Below, piece after piece: positions 52,804 to 60,944 of a stretch of DNA of 64,000 nt. This stretch comes from Achromobacter ruhlandii. Its GTDB lineage: Bacteria; Pseudomonadota; Gammaproteobacteria; Burkholderiales; Burkholderiaceae_B. Location of the stretch: NCBI RefSeq assembly GCF_902859695.1, contig NZ_CADIJL010000009.1, positions 155,475-219,474 on the forward strand. The letters are read 5' to 3'. The notes beneath the pieces are model-generated. The model ran no database searches. It was not told the origin of the DNA and was given only the letters and a program-made list of their open reading frames with translations. Within the stretch, counting starts at the first letter, position 1. Each line of letters opens with the position of its first letter. A program made the translations under genes and the position numbers.

Positions 52804-53805
52804 ATGAAGCACCCGTCCGAGGCCCTGTCGCCCGCCCGCCGCCAACTGCTGATCGCGGGCCTGGCCGCCGCCTTGCTCCCCCTGCCCACCCGCGCGGATG
52901 CCGCCTATCCGTCCCGTCCCATCACCCTGGTGGTGCCCTTCCCCGCCGGCGGATCCGTCGATCTGGCCGGCCGCCTCTACGCCGAAGTGCTGGGCAAGAT
53001 CCTGGGCGTCACCCTGGTGGTCGAGAACCGCGACGGCGCCGGCGGCGCGATCGGCAGCCAGCGCGTGGCGCGCGCCAAGCCCGATGGCTACACGCTGGTG
53101 GCCTCGTCGCAAAGCTCGCACCTGGCCAACCCGCTGATGCATCCCAACCTGGGCTACGACCCGATCAAGGACTTCACCTCGATCTCCCAGCTGGCGCGTT
53201 CGCCCAACGTGCTGGTGACCAGCGCCGCCTTGCCCGTCAAGGACTTCGCCGGATTCATCGCCTACCTGAAGGCGCACCCCGACGAAGTCCACTTCGCCAC
53301 CGCTGGCGTCGGCAGCATGGGCCAGCTCAATGCCGAGCTGCTCAAGCACACCCTGCAGGTCGGCGCGGTGCACGTGCCCTATCGAGGCGGCGCGCCGCTG
53401 CTGAATGCGCTGCTGGCCAACGAGGCCCAGTTCGCGCTGGACAACCTGGCGCCCTTCCTGCCCCACATCCAGACCGGCAAGATGCGCGCGCTGGCGGTGG
53501 CCGCGCCCGAGCGCCTGCCGTCGCTGCCCGACGTGCCCACCTTTGCCGAACTCGGCTATCCCGTGCTCAACTCGATGTCGTGGATCGGACTGGCCGCGCC
53601 GGCCGGCACCCCGCCCGCCATCGTGCAAAAACTGCTGGAGGCGGTGCAGACCGCCGCCCGCCAGGAAAGCACCGTGCAGTCTCTGGAAAAAAGTGGCGCC
53701 CTGCCGCCCGAGTTGCAGACCCCTCAACAATTCACCGACATGATGTCGCAGCGCCTGGCCTTGTACAAAGACCTGATCGACCGCGCCGGCATCCGTCCGG
53801 AATAG
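52804..53805 (+). CDS. Bug-family (TctC) periplasmic solute-binding protein
   Basis: A 333-residue secreted binding protein with signal (LLIAGLAAALLPLPTRADA), Bug motif YPSRPITLVVPFPAGGSVDLAGRL, VVENRDGAGGAIGSQRVA, HFATAGVGSMGQLN and PYRGGAPLLNALLANEAQ. No TctA/TctB partner genes are adjacent. It precedes an aspartoacylase/succinylglutamate-desuccinylase-like gene by 10 bases, which suggests the ligand is an N-acyl amino acid such as an N-acetyl- or succinyl-amino acid. Likely under control of the divergent RpiR-type regulator. Confidence 0.9.
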   Translation: MKHPSEALSPARRQLLIAGLAAALLPLPTRADAAYPSRPITLVVPFPAGGSVDLAGRLYAEVLGKILGVTLVVENRDGAGGAIGSQRVARAKPDGYTLVASSQSSHLANPLMHPNLGYDPIKDFTSISQLARSPNVLVTSAALPVKDFAGFIAYLKAHPDEVHFATAGVGSMGQLNAELLKHTLQVGAVHVPYRGGAPLLNALLANEAQFALDNLAPFLPHIQTGKMRALAVAAPERLPSLPDVPTFAELGYPVLNSMSWIGLAAPAGTPPAIVQKLLEAVQTAARQESTVQSLEKSGALPPELQTPQQFTDMMSQRLALYKDLIDRAGIRPE

Positions 53806-53815
53806 GTTCCCGCCC

Positions 53816-54769
53816 ATGTCCAACCCCGCTTTCGCCCCCGACACCGCGCCGCTCGAAGTCCTGCCGCGCGACCTTTCCGCCTACCGCCAGGGCAACACCG
53901 GCATCGACTATGTGCACCGCTTCGAATCGGGCAAGCCCGGCCCGCACGTGCTGGTCAACGCCCTGACCCACGGCAACGAGATCTGCGGCATGGTGGCGGC
54001 GACCCATCTGCTCGATACGGGCGTGCGCCCGAAGATCGGCACGCTCACCGTCAGCTTCGCCAACATGGAGGCCTACGACGCGTTCGACATCGACAACCCG
54101 TACGAGAACCGCCAGCTGGTCCACAACCTCAACCGCATCTGGTCGCCGCAGTGGCTGGACGGCGACGAGCAAAGCCCGGAACTGCGGCGCGCGCGCGAAC
54201 TGCGCCCGGTGCTGGACGCCGCCGACTACGTGCTCGATATCCACTCGACGCGGGCGCCAGTGCAGCCGTTCTGGGTCTACCCCGAGATGGACCGCAACAC
54301 CGCGCTGGCCGCCGCCGTCGGCGCCCCGGCGGTGCAACTGGTGATGCCGGCCGGCCGCTTCCCCGGCACCGGCGTGCTGAACTACGGCCGTCATGGCGAT
54401 CCCGCCTCGGACAGCGGCGGCGCGCTGGTGGTCGAATGCGGCCAGCACTTCGCGCAATCGGCCGCCCTGCTCGCCACCGACGTCACGTTGCGGTTCCTGG
54501 CGCACCTGGGCCTGATCGACGCTCCGGCCAACAGCGCGCCCGCGGCGCCCGCGCAGCCGTTCCGGCTGCTCGAGGTGCACATGGTCAAGTCCGAGGACTT
54601 CACCTTCACGCGACCGCTGCTAGGCTTCGAGGTGTTCAACAAGGGCGAACTCATCGCCATCAACGCCGGCGAGGAAATCCGCTCGCCGTGCGACAACTGC
54701 ACCATCTTCATGCCGACCCGCATGCCCATCGTCGGCCGTGAAGCGGTGTACCTGACCGAGCCGATGTAG
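53816..54769 (+). CDS. Succinylglutamate desuccinylase/aspartoacylase-family zinc hydrolase
   Basis: A 317-residue M14-like deacylase. The zinc ligands lie in ALTHGNEICGMVAA (His and Glu of HGNE) and the third in VLDIHSTRAPVQP (His), with ALVVECGQHF supplying the catalytic Glu region. It should remove an acyl group from an N-acyl amino acid in the cytoplasm. No arginine-succinyltransferase genes are near, so it is not the housekeeping astE. It is co-transcribed with the Bug protein upstream. Confidence 0.88.
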   Translation: MSNPAFAPDTAPLEVLPRDLSAYRQGNTGIDYVHRFESGKPGPHVLVNALTHGNEICGMVAATHLLDTGVRPKIGTLTVSFANMEAYDAFDIDNPYENRQLVHNLNRIWSPQWLDGDEQSPELRRARELRPVLDAADYVLDIHSTRAPVQPFWVYPEMDRNTALAAAVGAPAVQLVMPAGRFPGTGVLNYGRHGDPASDSGGALVVECGQHFAQSAALLATDVTLRFLAHLGLIDAPANSAPAAPAQPFRLLEVHMVKSEDFTFTRPLLGFEVFNKGELIAINAGEEIRSPCDNCTIFMPTRMPIVGREAVYLTEPM

Positions 54770-55126
54770 ATGTGGGAGCCCCATCCCTGGGACCTGGACG
54801 ACGCCGCCGCTGACATCCAGCGGCAGGGTTTCCATGTCCGCGGGAGGGTGGCCGTCGGCTGGCAAAGCATCCCGTTCGGCGACCTGCCGGCCGAGGGACT
54901 GTTCGGCCTGACCGCGGATCAACTGCGCTCGGCCGAAGCCGTCTGCCATGCCACCGTGCAGGACGAGCATTGGGTGCTGACCCAACGGCTCTGGCATGGC
55001 TTTCCCGATCCGCCCGAGTGGGGACTGTGGACCCGACGGCGGGACGCGGCCGGACGACCCTGGACCTCCTGGGGGCAGTTCGCCGCCCTTCCGCCGGCGT
55101 GGCGCCTGCCGCCCGGCGTCGATTGA
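54770..55126 (+). CDS. Hypothetical protein following the aspartoacylase-like gene
   Basis: A 118-residue Trp-rich protein (MWEPHPWDLDDAAAD...LPPAWRLPPGVD) whose ATG directly follows the preceding TAG, so it can be translated by re-initiation. There is no signal, membrane helix or recognised motif. Codon use is like its neighbours. It may belong to the same operon; function unknown. Confidence 0.6.
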   Translation: MWEPHPWDLDDAAADIQRQGFHVRGRVAVGWQSIPFGDLPAEGLFGLTADQLRSAEAVCHATVQDEHWVLTQRLWHGFPDPPEWGLWTRRRDAAGRPWTSWGQFAALPPAWRLPPGVD

Positions 55127-55145
55127 GCGCGCGGAGCGAAGGGCT

Positions 55146-55649
55146 CTACGCCTCGGGGAACGCTGGCTCGGCGCCCGCCTTCTCCAGCAGATCCGCCACA
55201 TCCTGCGCGCCCTTCTCGATGGCCCAGGCCCAGGCGTTCCAGCCTTCGTCGTCGCGGCGATCGGCCTCGGCGCCATGCGCCAGCAGCAGCGCGGCGATGG
55301 CGGCATTGCCGCGCGCCGCGGCCGCCATCAAGGGCGTGCCGCCGTCGTCGGACGCGGCATCCACCTGTGCCCCCGCCTCCAGCAGCAAGGCCACCAGTTC
55401 CAGCTGCTCCCAGCCTGCGGCCTGATGCAACGCGGTCAATCCATGCCCAGCCCGGCAGGCCGTGTCCGCGCCCTGCGCCAGCAGCAGGCGCGCCGCCTCG
55501 GCCGCGCCGGCGGTCGCCGCGCAGAACAGCGGCGTGGCGCCGAACGCATTGCGCGTGTCCACCCCCGCGCCAAGCGCCAGCGCCTGCGCCACGCCCGGCG
55601 CGTCGCCAGCCGTCGCCGCCTGCAGCAGTTGTTCGTCTGGTGTCGTCAT
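55146..55649 (-). CDS. Ankyrin-repeat protein
   Basis: A 167-residue protein made of about four to five ankyrin repeats: DTRNAFGATPLFCAATAGAAEAARLLLAQGAD, CRAGHGLTALHQAAGWEQLELVALLLEAGAQ, DAASDDGGTPLMAAAARGNAAIAALLLAHGA, DRRDDEGWNAWAWAIEKGAQDVADLLEKAGA. No signal, so it is cytoplasmic. It is likely a protein-protein interaction module; the partner is unknown. The start at 55649 gives MTTPDEQLLQAAT, a typical repeat-family N-cap. It follows the YpeA gene on the same strand. Confidence 0.88.
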   Translation of the reverse strand: MTTPDEQLLQAATAGDAPGVAQALALGAGVDTRNAFGATPLFCAATAGAAEAARLLLAQGADTACRAGHGLTALHQAAGWEQLELVALLLEAGAQVDAASDDGGTPLMAAAARGNAAIAALLLAHGAEADRRDDEGWNAWAWAIEKGAQDVADLLEKAGAEPAFPEA

Positions 55650-55702
55650 GAAAAACCCGTCATCGGAAAGGAATCGAAGGCGCCCATTAGACACCGCCCG
55701 GC

Positions 55703-56137
55703 TCACAGATCGGGAATCAGGCGCTTGCCCAGGCTGATCACCTCGTCCTGCTGGAACCCCAGGCTGGCATAGAAGTCCTTGACCGCCAGGTTACTGGCGC
55801 GGATCAGCAGGTTGATCTTGGGGCAGCCCATCTCCAGGAACTTGCGCTCCAGCGCCCGCATCAACGCCGAGGCATAGCCGCGGCGCTGATGCGCCGGCGA
55901 CACCGCCAGGTAATTGACCCAGCCGCGGTGGCCATCGTAGCCACCCATCAGCGTGCCGACGATGACGCCGTCCGCCTCGCCCACCAGGAACAGGTCGGCT
56001 TGCACGGTCAGCTTGCGCGCCACGTCCTTGCGCGGATCGTTCCAGGGGCGCGTCAGCCCGCAATCGGTCCACAACTGGATGATGGCGGCTTCGTCCGCCG
56101 GATGAAAAGACCGGATGGCCAGTTCGGGATGCTTCAT
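55703..56137 (-). CDS. ypeA: GNAT acetyltransferase of YpeA type
   Basis: A 144-residue GNAT protein; E. coli YpeA is of near-equal size. Acetyl-CoA binding motif: LAVSPAHQRRGYASALMRALERKFLEMGCPKINLLI; N-terminal IRSFHPADEAAIIQLWTDCGLTRPWNDP is diagnostic for this subfamily. The substrate is unknown. It is preceded by a terminator hairpin and an Arg-rich small open frame (see the leader entry), so its expression may be attenuated. Confidence 0.87.
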   Translation of the reverse strand: MKHPELAIRSFHPADEAAIIQLWTDCGLTRPWNDPRKDVARKLTVQADLFLVGEADGVIVGTLMGGYDGHRGWVNYLAVSPAHQRRGYASALMRALERKFLEMGCPKINLLIRASNLAVKDFYASLGFQQDEVISLGKRLIPDL

Positions 56138-56211
56138 GCTTCGTTCCTCTTGAGGGAAAAACGAAGGCCGGGCGCTACGCCTCGATGGCTGGAAAGCAAA
56201 GCGCGCATGCC

Positions 56212-56248
56212 GCGCAAACAAAAAGGCCACGAGGGGTATCGTGGCCTT
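56212..56248 (-). terminator. Rho-independent terminator upstream of ypeA
   Basis: AAGGCCACGA (56223-56232) and TCGTGGCCTT (56239-56248) form a 10-bp stem with loop GGGGTA. Read on the minus strand it is followed by TTTGTTTG, a U-tract. It lies 86-111 bases before the ypeA start and 170 bases past the phzF stop, so it either ends phzF transcription or acts as an attenuator. Confidence 0.8.
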
Positions 56249-56293
56249 CTGGAGGGAACACCGGGGATCCGGCGTTCGAACACGGCTTGCCAC

Positions 56294-56371
56294 TCAACGC
56301 AGGCGTCGAGTGATTCGTCGGTTGTCTGCCCGGGCCGGCGCGGCCGGCGGGGCGATGAGAATGCGGTTCAT
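56294..56371 (-). promoter_or_regulatory. Possible leader peptide, Arg-rich, between phzF and ypeA
   Basis: A 25-codon open frame starts at ATG 56371 and stops at 56294. It contains seven Arg codons, five in the last eight residues (RRITRRLR). A hairpin (CACTCGACG/CGTTGAGTG type) overlaps its end and the terminator at 56212-56248 follows by about 45 bases, an arrangement resembling amino-acid attenuators. GC-rich random frames are often Arg-rich, so this is speculative. Confidence 0.3.
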
Positions 56372-56416
56372 GGCGGGCAGCATACACGACCCCGGCCCGC
56401 CGCGCCAAGCGGCCGC

Positions 56417-57334
56417 TCAGGCCGCGGCGGGCGCCGGCAGCGTGCCTTCCATCACCACCACCGCCTGGCCCGCCACGCCGGCCCACACGCCGTCATCGCG
56501 GACCTCGGCGTGCGCCTGCAACAGGCTGGCGCGGCCCATGTCGACGCCCTGCGCCACCCGCAGGCGCAACTCGCCCTTGCCGCGCAGGGCCGCCCGCAAT
56601 GCCGTGGCGGCGCCGGTGGCGCTGCCGGTGGCGGGATCCTCGGTCATACGGCCGGTGAACATGCGCGCCTGGATGTCGATCGCCCCCAGCGGCGTCTCGG
56701 CGCCGCAATCGGTGGTGTACGCATAGATGGACCGGGCGCCGTCCAGCGGCAGCAATGCGGCATAGCCCGCCGGATCCGGTCGGGCGCGGCGCAGCGCATC
56801 GCGGCTGGCCAGTTGCACCACCAGGAAGATCAGGCCCACCGACGCCACTTGCGGCGCGTGTTCGGACAGCAGGATATCGCCGGGCGCCAGGCTCAGGGCG
56901 CGCGCCGCGGCCTCGGCCGTCACCTGGCTGGCGCGCGTCAACGGTTGCGGCGCGGCCAGCTCGGCGCCCAGCAGGCGGCCGTCATCGCCATACCGCAGGT
57001 CGATGCGCACCAGGCCCGCCTCCTCCTCGAACACGAAGCGGGTCGGCGCCGGCTGGCCGGCCGCGATCATCTCGCGCGCCAGCACCACCGCCGTGCCCAC
57101 GTTCGGGTGGCCGGCGAACGGCACCTCGCGGTCGGGCGTGAAAATGCGCACCCAGGCCGTGTGCGCGGCATCGCGCGCCGGCAGCACGAAACTGGTCTCT
57201 GAATAATTGAACTCGCGCGCGATGCGCTGCATCTGTGCGGTGTCGAGACCCTCGGCCTCCAGCACCACCGCCAGCGGGTTGCCCTGATAGGCGTGCTCGG
57301 TAAAGACATCGGCGGTGACGTAGCGGTAGCGCAT
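56417..57334 (-). CDS. PhzF-family isomerase-like protein
   Basis: A 305-residue PhzF/diaminopimelate-epimerase-fold protein. N-terminal YVTADVFTEHAYQGNPLAVVLEAEGL; the catalytic Glu in FNYSETSFVLPA; FTPDREVPFAGHPNVGTAVVLA and second-half TEDPATGSATGAA motif. Despite the name, no phenazine genes are nearby; such paralogues are widespread with unknown substrates. ATG 57334 is chosen at the conserved N-terminus. It is followed downstream by the terminator/attenuator region and ypeA. Confidence 0.9.
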   Translation of the reverse strand: MRYRYVTADVFTEHAYQGNPLAVVLEAEGLDTAQMQRIAREFNYSETSFVLPARDAAHTAWVRIFTPDREVPFAGHPNVGTAVVLAREMIAAGQPAPTRFVFEEEAGLVRIDLRYGDDGRLLGAELAAPQPLTRASQVTAEAAARALSLAPGDILLSEHAPQVASVGLIFLVVQLASRDALRRARPDPAGYAALLPLDGARSIYAYTTDCGAETPLGAIDIQARMFTGRMTEDPATGSATGAATALRAALRGKGELRLRVAQGVDMGRASLLQAHAEVRDDGVWAGVAGQAVVVMEGTLPAPAAA

Positions 57335-57469
57335 GCGGGTTCCTTCAAAGGGATGGCGGACGCGGAAAATTATCCGCGCCGCCCGCGTCGCGCGACAGAC
57401 ACAGAGCCGCAGAAATCCGGGCATAACAGGCGCGCGGTCGGATCAGGCCCGCCACGCGCCGCGCGATGC

Positions 57470-57775
57470 TCAGTCGAACACGGGTCGGAAGAAGCTGCGC
57501 TCGTAGCTCAGGATGCAGCGCGTGTCCTCGGCGTACTTGAACGCCGCCTGGCATTGCGCGTCCTGCATCGACTGCTGGCGATAGCGCTCGTACTCGGCCA
57601 GGCTGGGAAACGTGAACAGCGCCAGCGCGATATTGTTGGCGCCCTCGGACGGCAGAAAATAGCCATGGTGCGTGCCGCCGAACTTTTCCACCAGCGGAAT
57701 CCACATCTTGCCGTAGGCTTCGAATTCCTTGAGGCGGCTGGGGTCGATGACGTAACGCAGATAGCAGGTAACCAT
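57470..57775 (-). CDS. NIPSNAP-family protein
   Basis: A 101-residue ferredoxin-like alpha/beta barrel protein of PF07978: CYLRYVIDPSRLKEFEAYGKMWIPLVEKFGGTHHGYFLPSEGANN and FTFPSLAEYERYRQQSMQD. Related dimeric proteins have varied roles; a cytoplasmic oligomeric function is likely but no reaction can be stated. Start at ATG 57775; an upstream in-frame start 47 codons earlier is low-complexity Arg/Ala and rejected. Confidence 0.85.
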   Translation of the reverse strand: MVTCYLRYVIDPSRLKEFEAYGKMWIPLVEKFGGTHHGYFLPSEGANNIALALFTFPSLAEYERYRQQSMQDAQCQAAFKYAEDTRCILSYERSFFRPVFD

Positions 57776-57845
57776 GAAGGCTCCAATAGCGGATGACTGA
57801 GGCGCGAACGCGCCGCGGCATCCTAGCTCGCGGGGCGAATCCCGG

Positions 57846-58148
57846 TCAATCGGTCGAGCGCGGCGGCGGCAGGCCAAGCGCCTGCATGCGCGCGGCAAAG
57901 CGCCGCGCAACGTCATCCGGCAGGCCGGTGACCGTCACGACGAACGCGTGATACCACGGATTGGCATGCGCGGTGTCGAACTCGAAAGCCAGCGGGTACT
58001 GGTTCCCTGCCGCCGACACCTCACGCAAGGCCTCGGCCACGTGGTCGCCGGCATCATCGAAATTGCCGTGGCCGTATCGCGCCTCGATGTCCTGGCAGGC
58101 AAAGCGGTAGCGACGCACGGCGGCATTCGGTTTCGGCGGGTGGGGCAT
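57846..58148 (-). CDS. Small conserved hypothetical protein
   Basis: A 100-residue protein (MPHPPKPNAAVRRYRFACQDIEARYGHGNFDD...) with a compact alpha/beta look; EFDTAHANPWYHAFVVTVTGLPDDVARRFAARMQALGLPPP resembles small DUF proteins of betaproteobacteria. The ATG at 58148 is taken over one seven codons upstream. Function unknown. Confidence 0.65.
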   Translation of the reverse strand: MPHPPKPNAAVRRYRFACQDIEARYGHGNFDDAGDHVAEALREVSAAGNQYPLAFEFDTAHANPWYHAFVVTVTGLPDDVARRFAARMQALGLPPPRSTD

Positions 58149-58464
58149 GGAATTCGACCGCGTCATCAATTTATACGACGGCAGGATAACCTACCTCCCG
58201 CGGAAGGCGCGGACGACGTCAGCGGCGTCCTGGCCCGCGCCCCCAAGGCTGACCGACATGCCACACGCATGCAGCCCCTCAGGGGTGCAACCAGGCAATT
58301 CCGCGACCATGGGTGCAGGCCCGGTTACATCCTGATTGATCGCGGGCAAACGCCATTACATTCGCCCATCAATTCCCCACTATTGCCGGCAGGCCCGCAA
58401 CGCACAATCTCCCCACTGCACCCTGGCCTCGCCGACGGTGCCAACATCCGCCGGCGCATATTCC

Positions 58465-58623
58465 ATGAAGTGGTTGCTGATCTCCCTGCTCTGCCTGCCC
58501 TGCACGGGCTGCGGCCTCGCCGCCGCGCCTTGTCGCGTCACGTCCGCCGTCATCAAGATCGTGCCGGTCGTCGGCGGCGTCGCGGCCGCGCCGACGGATG
58601 CGTGCGCGGAGGTTATCGACTGA
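58465..58623 (+). CDS. DUF6726-type small secreted protein/lipoprotein
   Basis: A 52-residue protein: MKWLLISLLCLPCTGCGLAAAPCRVTSAVIKIVPVVGGVAAAPTDACAEVID. The signal ends in TGC, a lipobox; GxxAAAPTDACA is the family signature of very small secreted proteins of betaproteobacteria. ATG 58465. Cys residues may pair. Function unknown. It marks the edge of the native region; GC falls beyond 58680. Confidence 0.7.
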   Translation: MKWLLISLLCLPCTGCGLAAAPCRVTSAVIKIVPVVGGVAAAPTDACAEVID

Positions 58624-58726
58624 TGGCGAGCGGCCCCACGCTTCGCTCGCTCCAAGTCTGTACGCATTAACAAACGAGACCACGCGCTACACGCATGCCG
58701 CGAGTATCCCCGAAATGCAAAAGCAG

Positions 58727-59383
58727 CTATTTCGATGGCAGCAGTAAGACCAGCGCTTCACCTTTGTCCAGCGCGGACCGGGCGGAAACGTCAGACAGCG
58801 TGATAAGGAAATCGCCGCCGCGCTTTATGGTCAGGCTATTGATGACATGAGGAGTCTGGTCGATATACGCCGCCAAAGCCGTGAATGCGAAATCCTTGCC
58901 CGTATCGTTCTTGACCCGAATGACAAACTTCAGGTCCAGCCCACCCACGGGCGATCGCTTCTGCGCGTTGATGATGCGGGCCTTCACCTGATCCGGAACG
59001 CTGACTCGCAGCAAGGCCTTCTCGTTCGAAATCAGGTTGATATGGGAAGGCGATGCCGGCTTGCCATCCAGGTCCTTATCGAGAAATATCGGTACCGAAA
59101 ATCGCGCGTAGGAATCGAAACCCTTTCGAAAGCACTCTTGGTATTTGGCATCGGAGAAAATACCGGGCATGGCCTTTTGGACGTCCTGCACCGAGGTCGA
59201 TGGCAGGCGCGAATCCTCATGGCTTTGGCAGCTCGGCACCTCCACATACAAATTGCCGGATAGCTGCTTGCTCGGCGCAGTCAGTAGGTCAGAAAGGCTG
59301 ACCGCAGTCTCGACCGTAGTCTTGCACCCGGAAATCAAGGCGGCAACGCATGCCAGCACGGCAATTCTCTTCATCCTCGACAT
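58727..59383 (-). CDS. Lipoprotein of unknown function (accessory region)
   Basis: A 218-residue protein with lipoprotein signal (VAALISGCKTTV, cysteine near 19) and a beta-rich body ending DKGEALVLLLPSK; it contains SLTIKRGGDFLITLSD. The ATG at 59383 has GGAGAAAA directly upstream. Base composition is clearly lower in GC than its left neighbours, a sign of transfer. It resembles lipoproteins carried by prophage or plasmid accessory regions, but I cannot assign a role. Confidence 0.7.
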   Translation of the reverse strand: MSRMKRIAVLACVAALISGCKTTVETAVSLSDLLTAPSKQLSGNLYVEVPSCQSHEDSRLPSTSVQDVQKAMPGIFSDAKYQECFRKGFDSYARFSVPIFLDKDLDGKPASPSHINLISNEKALLRVSVPDQVKARIINAQKRSPVGGLDLKFVIRVKNDTGKDFAFTALAAYIDQTPHVINSLTIKRGGDFLITLSDVSARSALDKGEALVLLLPSK

Positions 59384-59641
59384 TTTTTCTCCATTCAGCC
59401 AGCAACGGATGGCGTTGCGTGTAGCCCGATTAGTCAAAAGCAGAACCCCGAATTTTAACCATCAATAACAAATTATATCTAATTGATTAATCGCGCGACA
59501 AACGCGGCAGGGCGGCGCGACTCGTCACGAATCGCTGATGCAGTTGAAGCAAATGGCCGGTTTTGCCGCGCCATATGTGCAAATAGCCGTGCCCGTACCA
59601 CGCGCATATTTCCGTCTTTGGGATGGCTGAAGGAATGCACA

Positions 59642-59986
59642 ATGCGAGCGGTGGAAGCGGGCGACCTGACCGTACTGGAACAGGATTTCCTAAACTTGAT
59701 GAACGTACTTTCCGACTTTGAGCGCAAGTTCAGTATCCGGAAGGGATTCAACCTGTTTGAGGCTCTCAATATCACCCGACAGGAAATCCGGCATTCCCGC
59801 TTCCTGGCATATCTGCTCGGTCCCAACGAGACGCATGGTCTCAATGACAGGTTCCTGCGGGCGATCCTGCTCGCCGTACTCAATGAAAACCCCGATGCCC
59901 GCGTAAAACGCCTATCGGTGGCGTTGGAAGACTTGTCCGACGCCAGCGTCTACTGCGAACGTGACCACTTCGACATCACCGTCCAG
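59642..59986 (+). pseudogene. Truncated PD-(D/E)XK nuclease-superfamily protein (N-terminal fragment)
   Basis: The start ATG 59642 has AAGGA 7 bases upstream. About 115 residues of an N-terminal PDDEXK_4-like domain follow: FERKFSIRKGFNLFEALNITRQEIRHSRFLAYLLGPNETHGL, then [13 protein letters not shown], where the first active-site segment begins. After 59986 the sequence becomes the antisense of a phage terminase (see next entry), so the catalytic D...ExK part is missing and the open frame beyond is meaningless. The intact family is ~350-400 residues and often defence-associated. Confidence 0.72.
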
Positions 59987-60469
59987 ATAGACGCCGCCGG
60001 CCTTGCGGCCATCGACCTCGATGTTCCAGCGCTTCTTACTCTTCGCGTCCGCGGCGACCTTCAGCGGCCACAGTTCCTGGAACTCGTCAGACTGGACCAG
60101 TTCCTTGGCCGTCTGCGAGTTCAGCAGCGCCAGGTCATCGGAATAGCTGATGTGCAGAAACCGGGCGCGCGGGTTCAGCGCCAGGCCCCGGGCCCTCAGG
60201 TTGATCGCGACCAGCTCGGTCTTCGACGGGCCCGGCGGCACGTTGATGACCAGGTTCTTGATGCGGCCGTCGATGACGTCCTGCACCTTCTGGGCGATCA
60301 GCTCATGGTGCCAGTTGACCCGGAACTTGATGGCCTGGCGGTGCTTGAAGAAATACCGGCTGAAGAACAGGTGGTCCTGTTCGCATAGCGCCTTGGCCGT
60401 GGCGCGCAGGACGGCGGGATCAGTACTCGCCTTGCAGCTTGGCGACGGCGGCGGCGACTTCTCTTTCAT
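59987..60469 (-). pseudogene. Phage terminase large subunit, 3'-truncated
   Basis: The N-terminal ~160 residues of a Ter[25 protein letters not shown]..., Walker A-like [27 protein letters not shown], and [14 protein letters not shown]. In family members this region continues into the ATPase/nuclease, but here homology ends at the Tyr codon 59987-59989 and gives way to nuclease-gene antisense. The start at 60469 overlaps the small-terminase stop by 50 bases. The gene cannot make a working packaging motor. Confidence 0.8.
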
Positions 60470-60893
60470 CCACCACCACCGTCTTCTGTTCTATCGGGCC
60501 GCCGCCGGCGCCCGTGTGCTCCCGCTTGTTCGTGAATGCGCCGCCCACCTCCTTGGCGGCCTGCTCCAGCACGCCGGCCGCGCCGACGACGTTTCCGCGG
60601 CTGATGTGCTTGTCGTAGATCCTGCCGAGCTGCCGCAGGCGAAACGCCTGGCCGGCGATGGGGATCTCGGCGATTTCCCCGCGGAAGCGTTGCCGGGTGT
60701 CGTGGAATAGCTGGACCCACTTCTTGGCCAGATCTTTACCGGCGACTTTGGTCGGGTCGTACTGCGCGATCTGCATGCGCGGCACGTCCATACCGAATTC
60801 TTCTTTGACTGTCTCCGATACCTGGCTGGGGGTGTCCCAGCAGGCCTGGGCTTGGACGATGAAAGTCTTGTGCGTATCGTTCAGCTTCGCCAT
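60420..60893 (-). CDS. DUF2280 phage protein, probable terminase small subunit
   Basis: A 157-residue protein: [37 protein letters not shown] with helix-turn-helix-like part, [26 protein letters not shown] and a helical centre. This is the DUF2280 family found next to terL and thought to be the small terminase that recognises phage DNA. ATG 60893. It is complete and precedes the truncated terL. Confidence 0.82.
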   Translation of the reverse strand: MAKLNDTHKTFIVQAQACWDTPSQVSETVKEEFGMDVPRMQIAQYDPTKVAGKDLAKKWVQLFHDTRQRFRGEIAEIPIAGQAFRLRQLGRIYDKHISRGNVVGAAGVLEQAAKEVGGAFTNKREHTGAGGGPIEQKTVVVDEREVAAAVAKLQGEY

Positions 60894-60944
60894 CACAAAC
60901 ACCTACGACATGCTACAAACCAATCCATTCGTTTGGAGCATGAC

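Noticed and set aside
53816..54769. Housekeeping astE (succinylglutamate desuccinylase)
   Set aside because: No other arginine-succinyltransferase pathway genes are present; the Bug neighbour and RpiR regulator point to a different N-acyl substrate.
56417..57334. Phenazine biosynthesis
   Set aside because: No phzA-E genes are near; PhzF paralogues are widespread outside phenazine producers.
59483..60388. 301-codon plus-strand frame joining the nuclease start to terminase antisense
   Set aside because: Only residues up to about 59986 resemble a family; the rest is the reverse of the terminase. Its upstream 53 codons also precede the true ATG and ribosome site at 59642.
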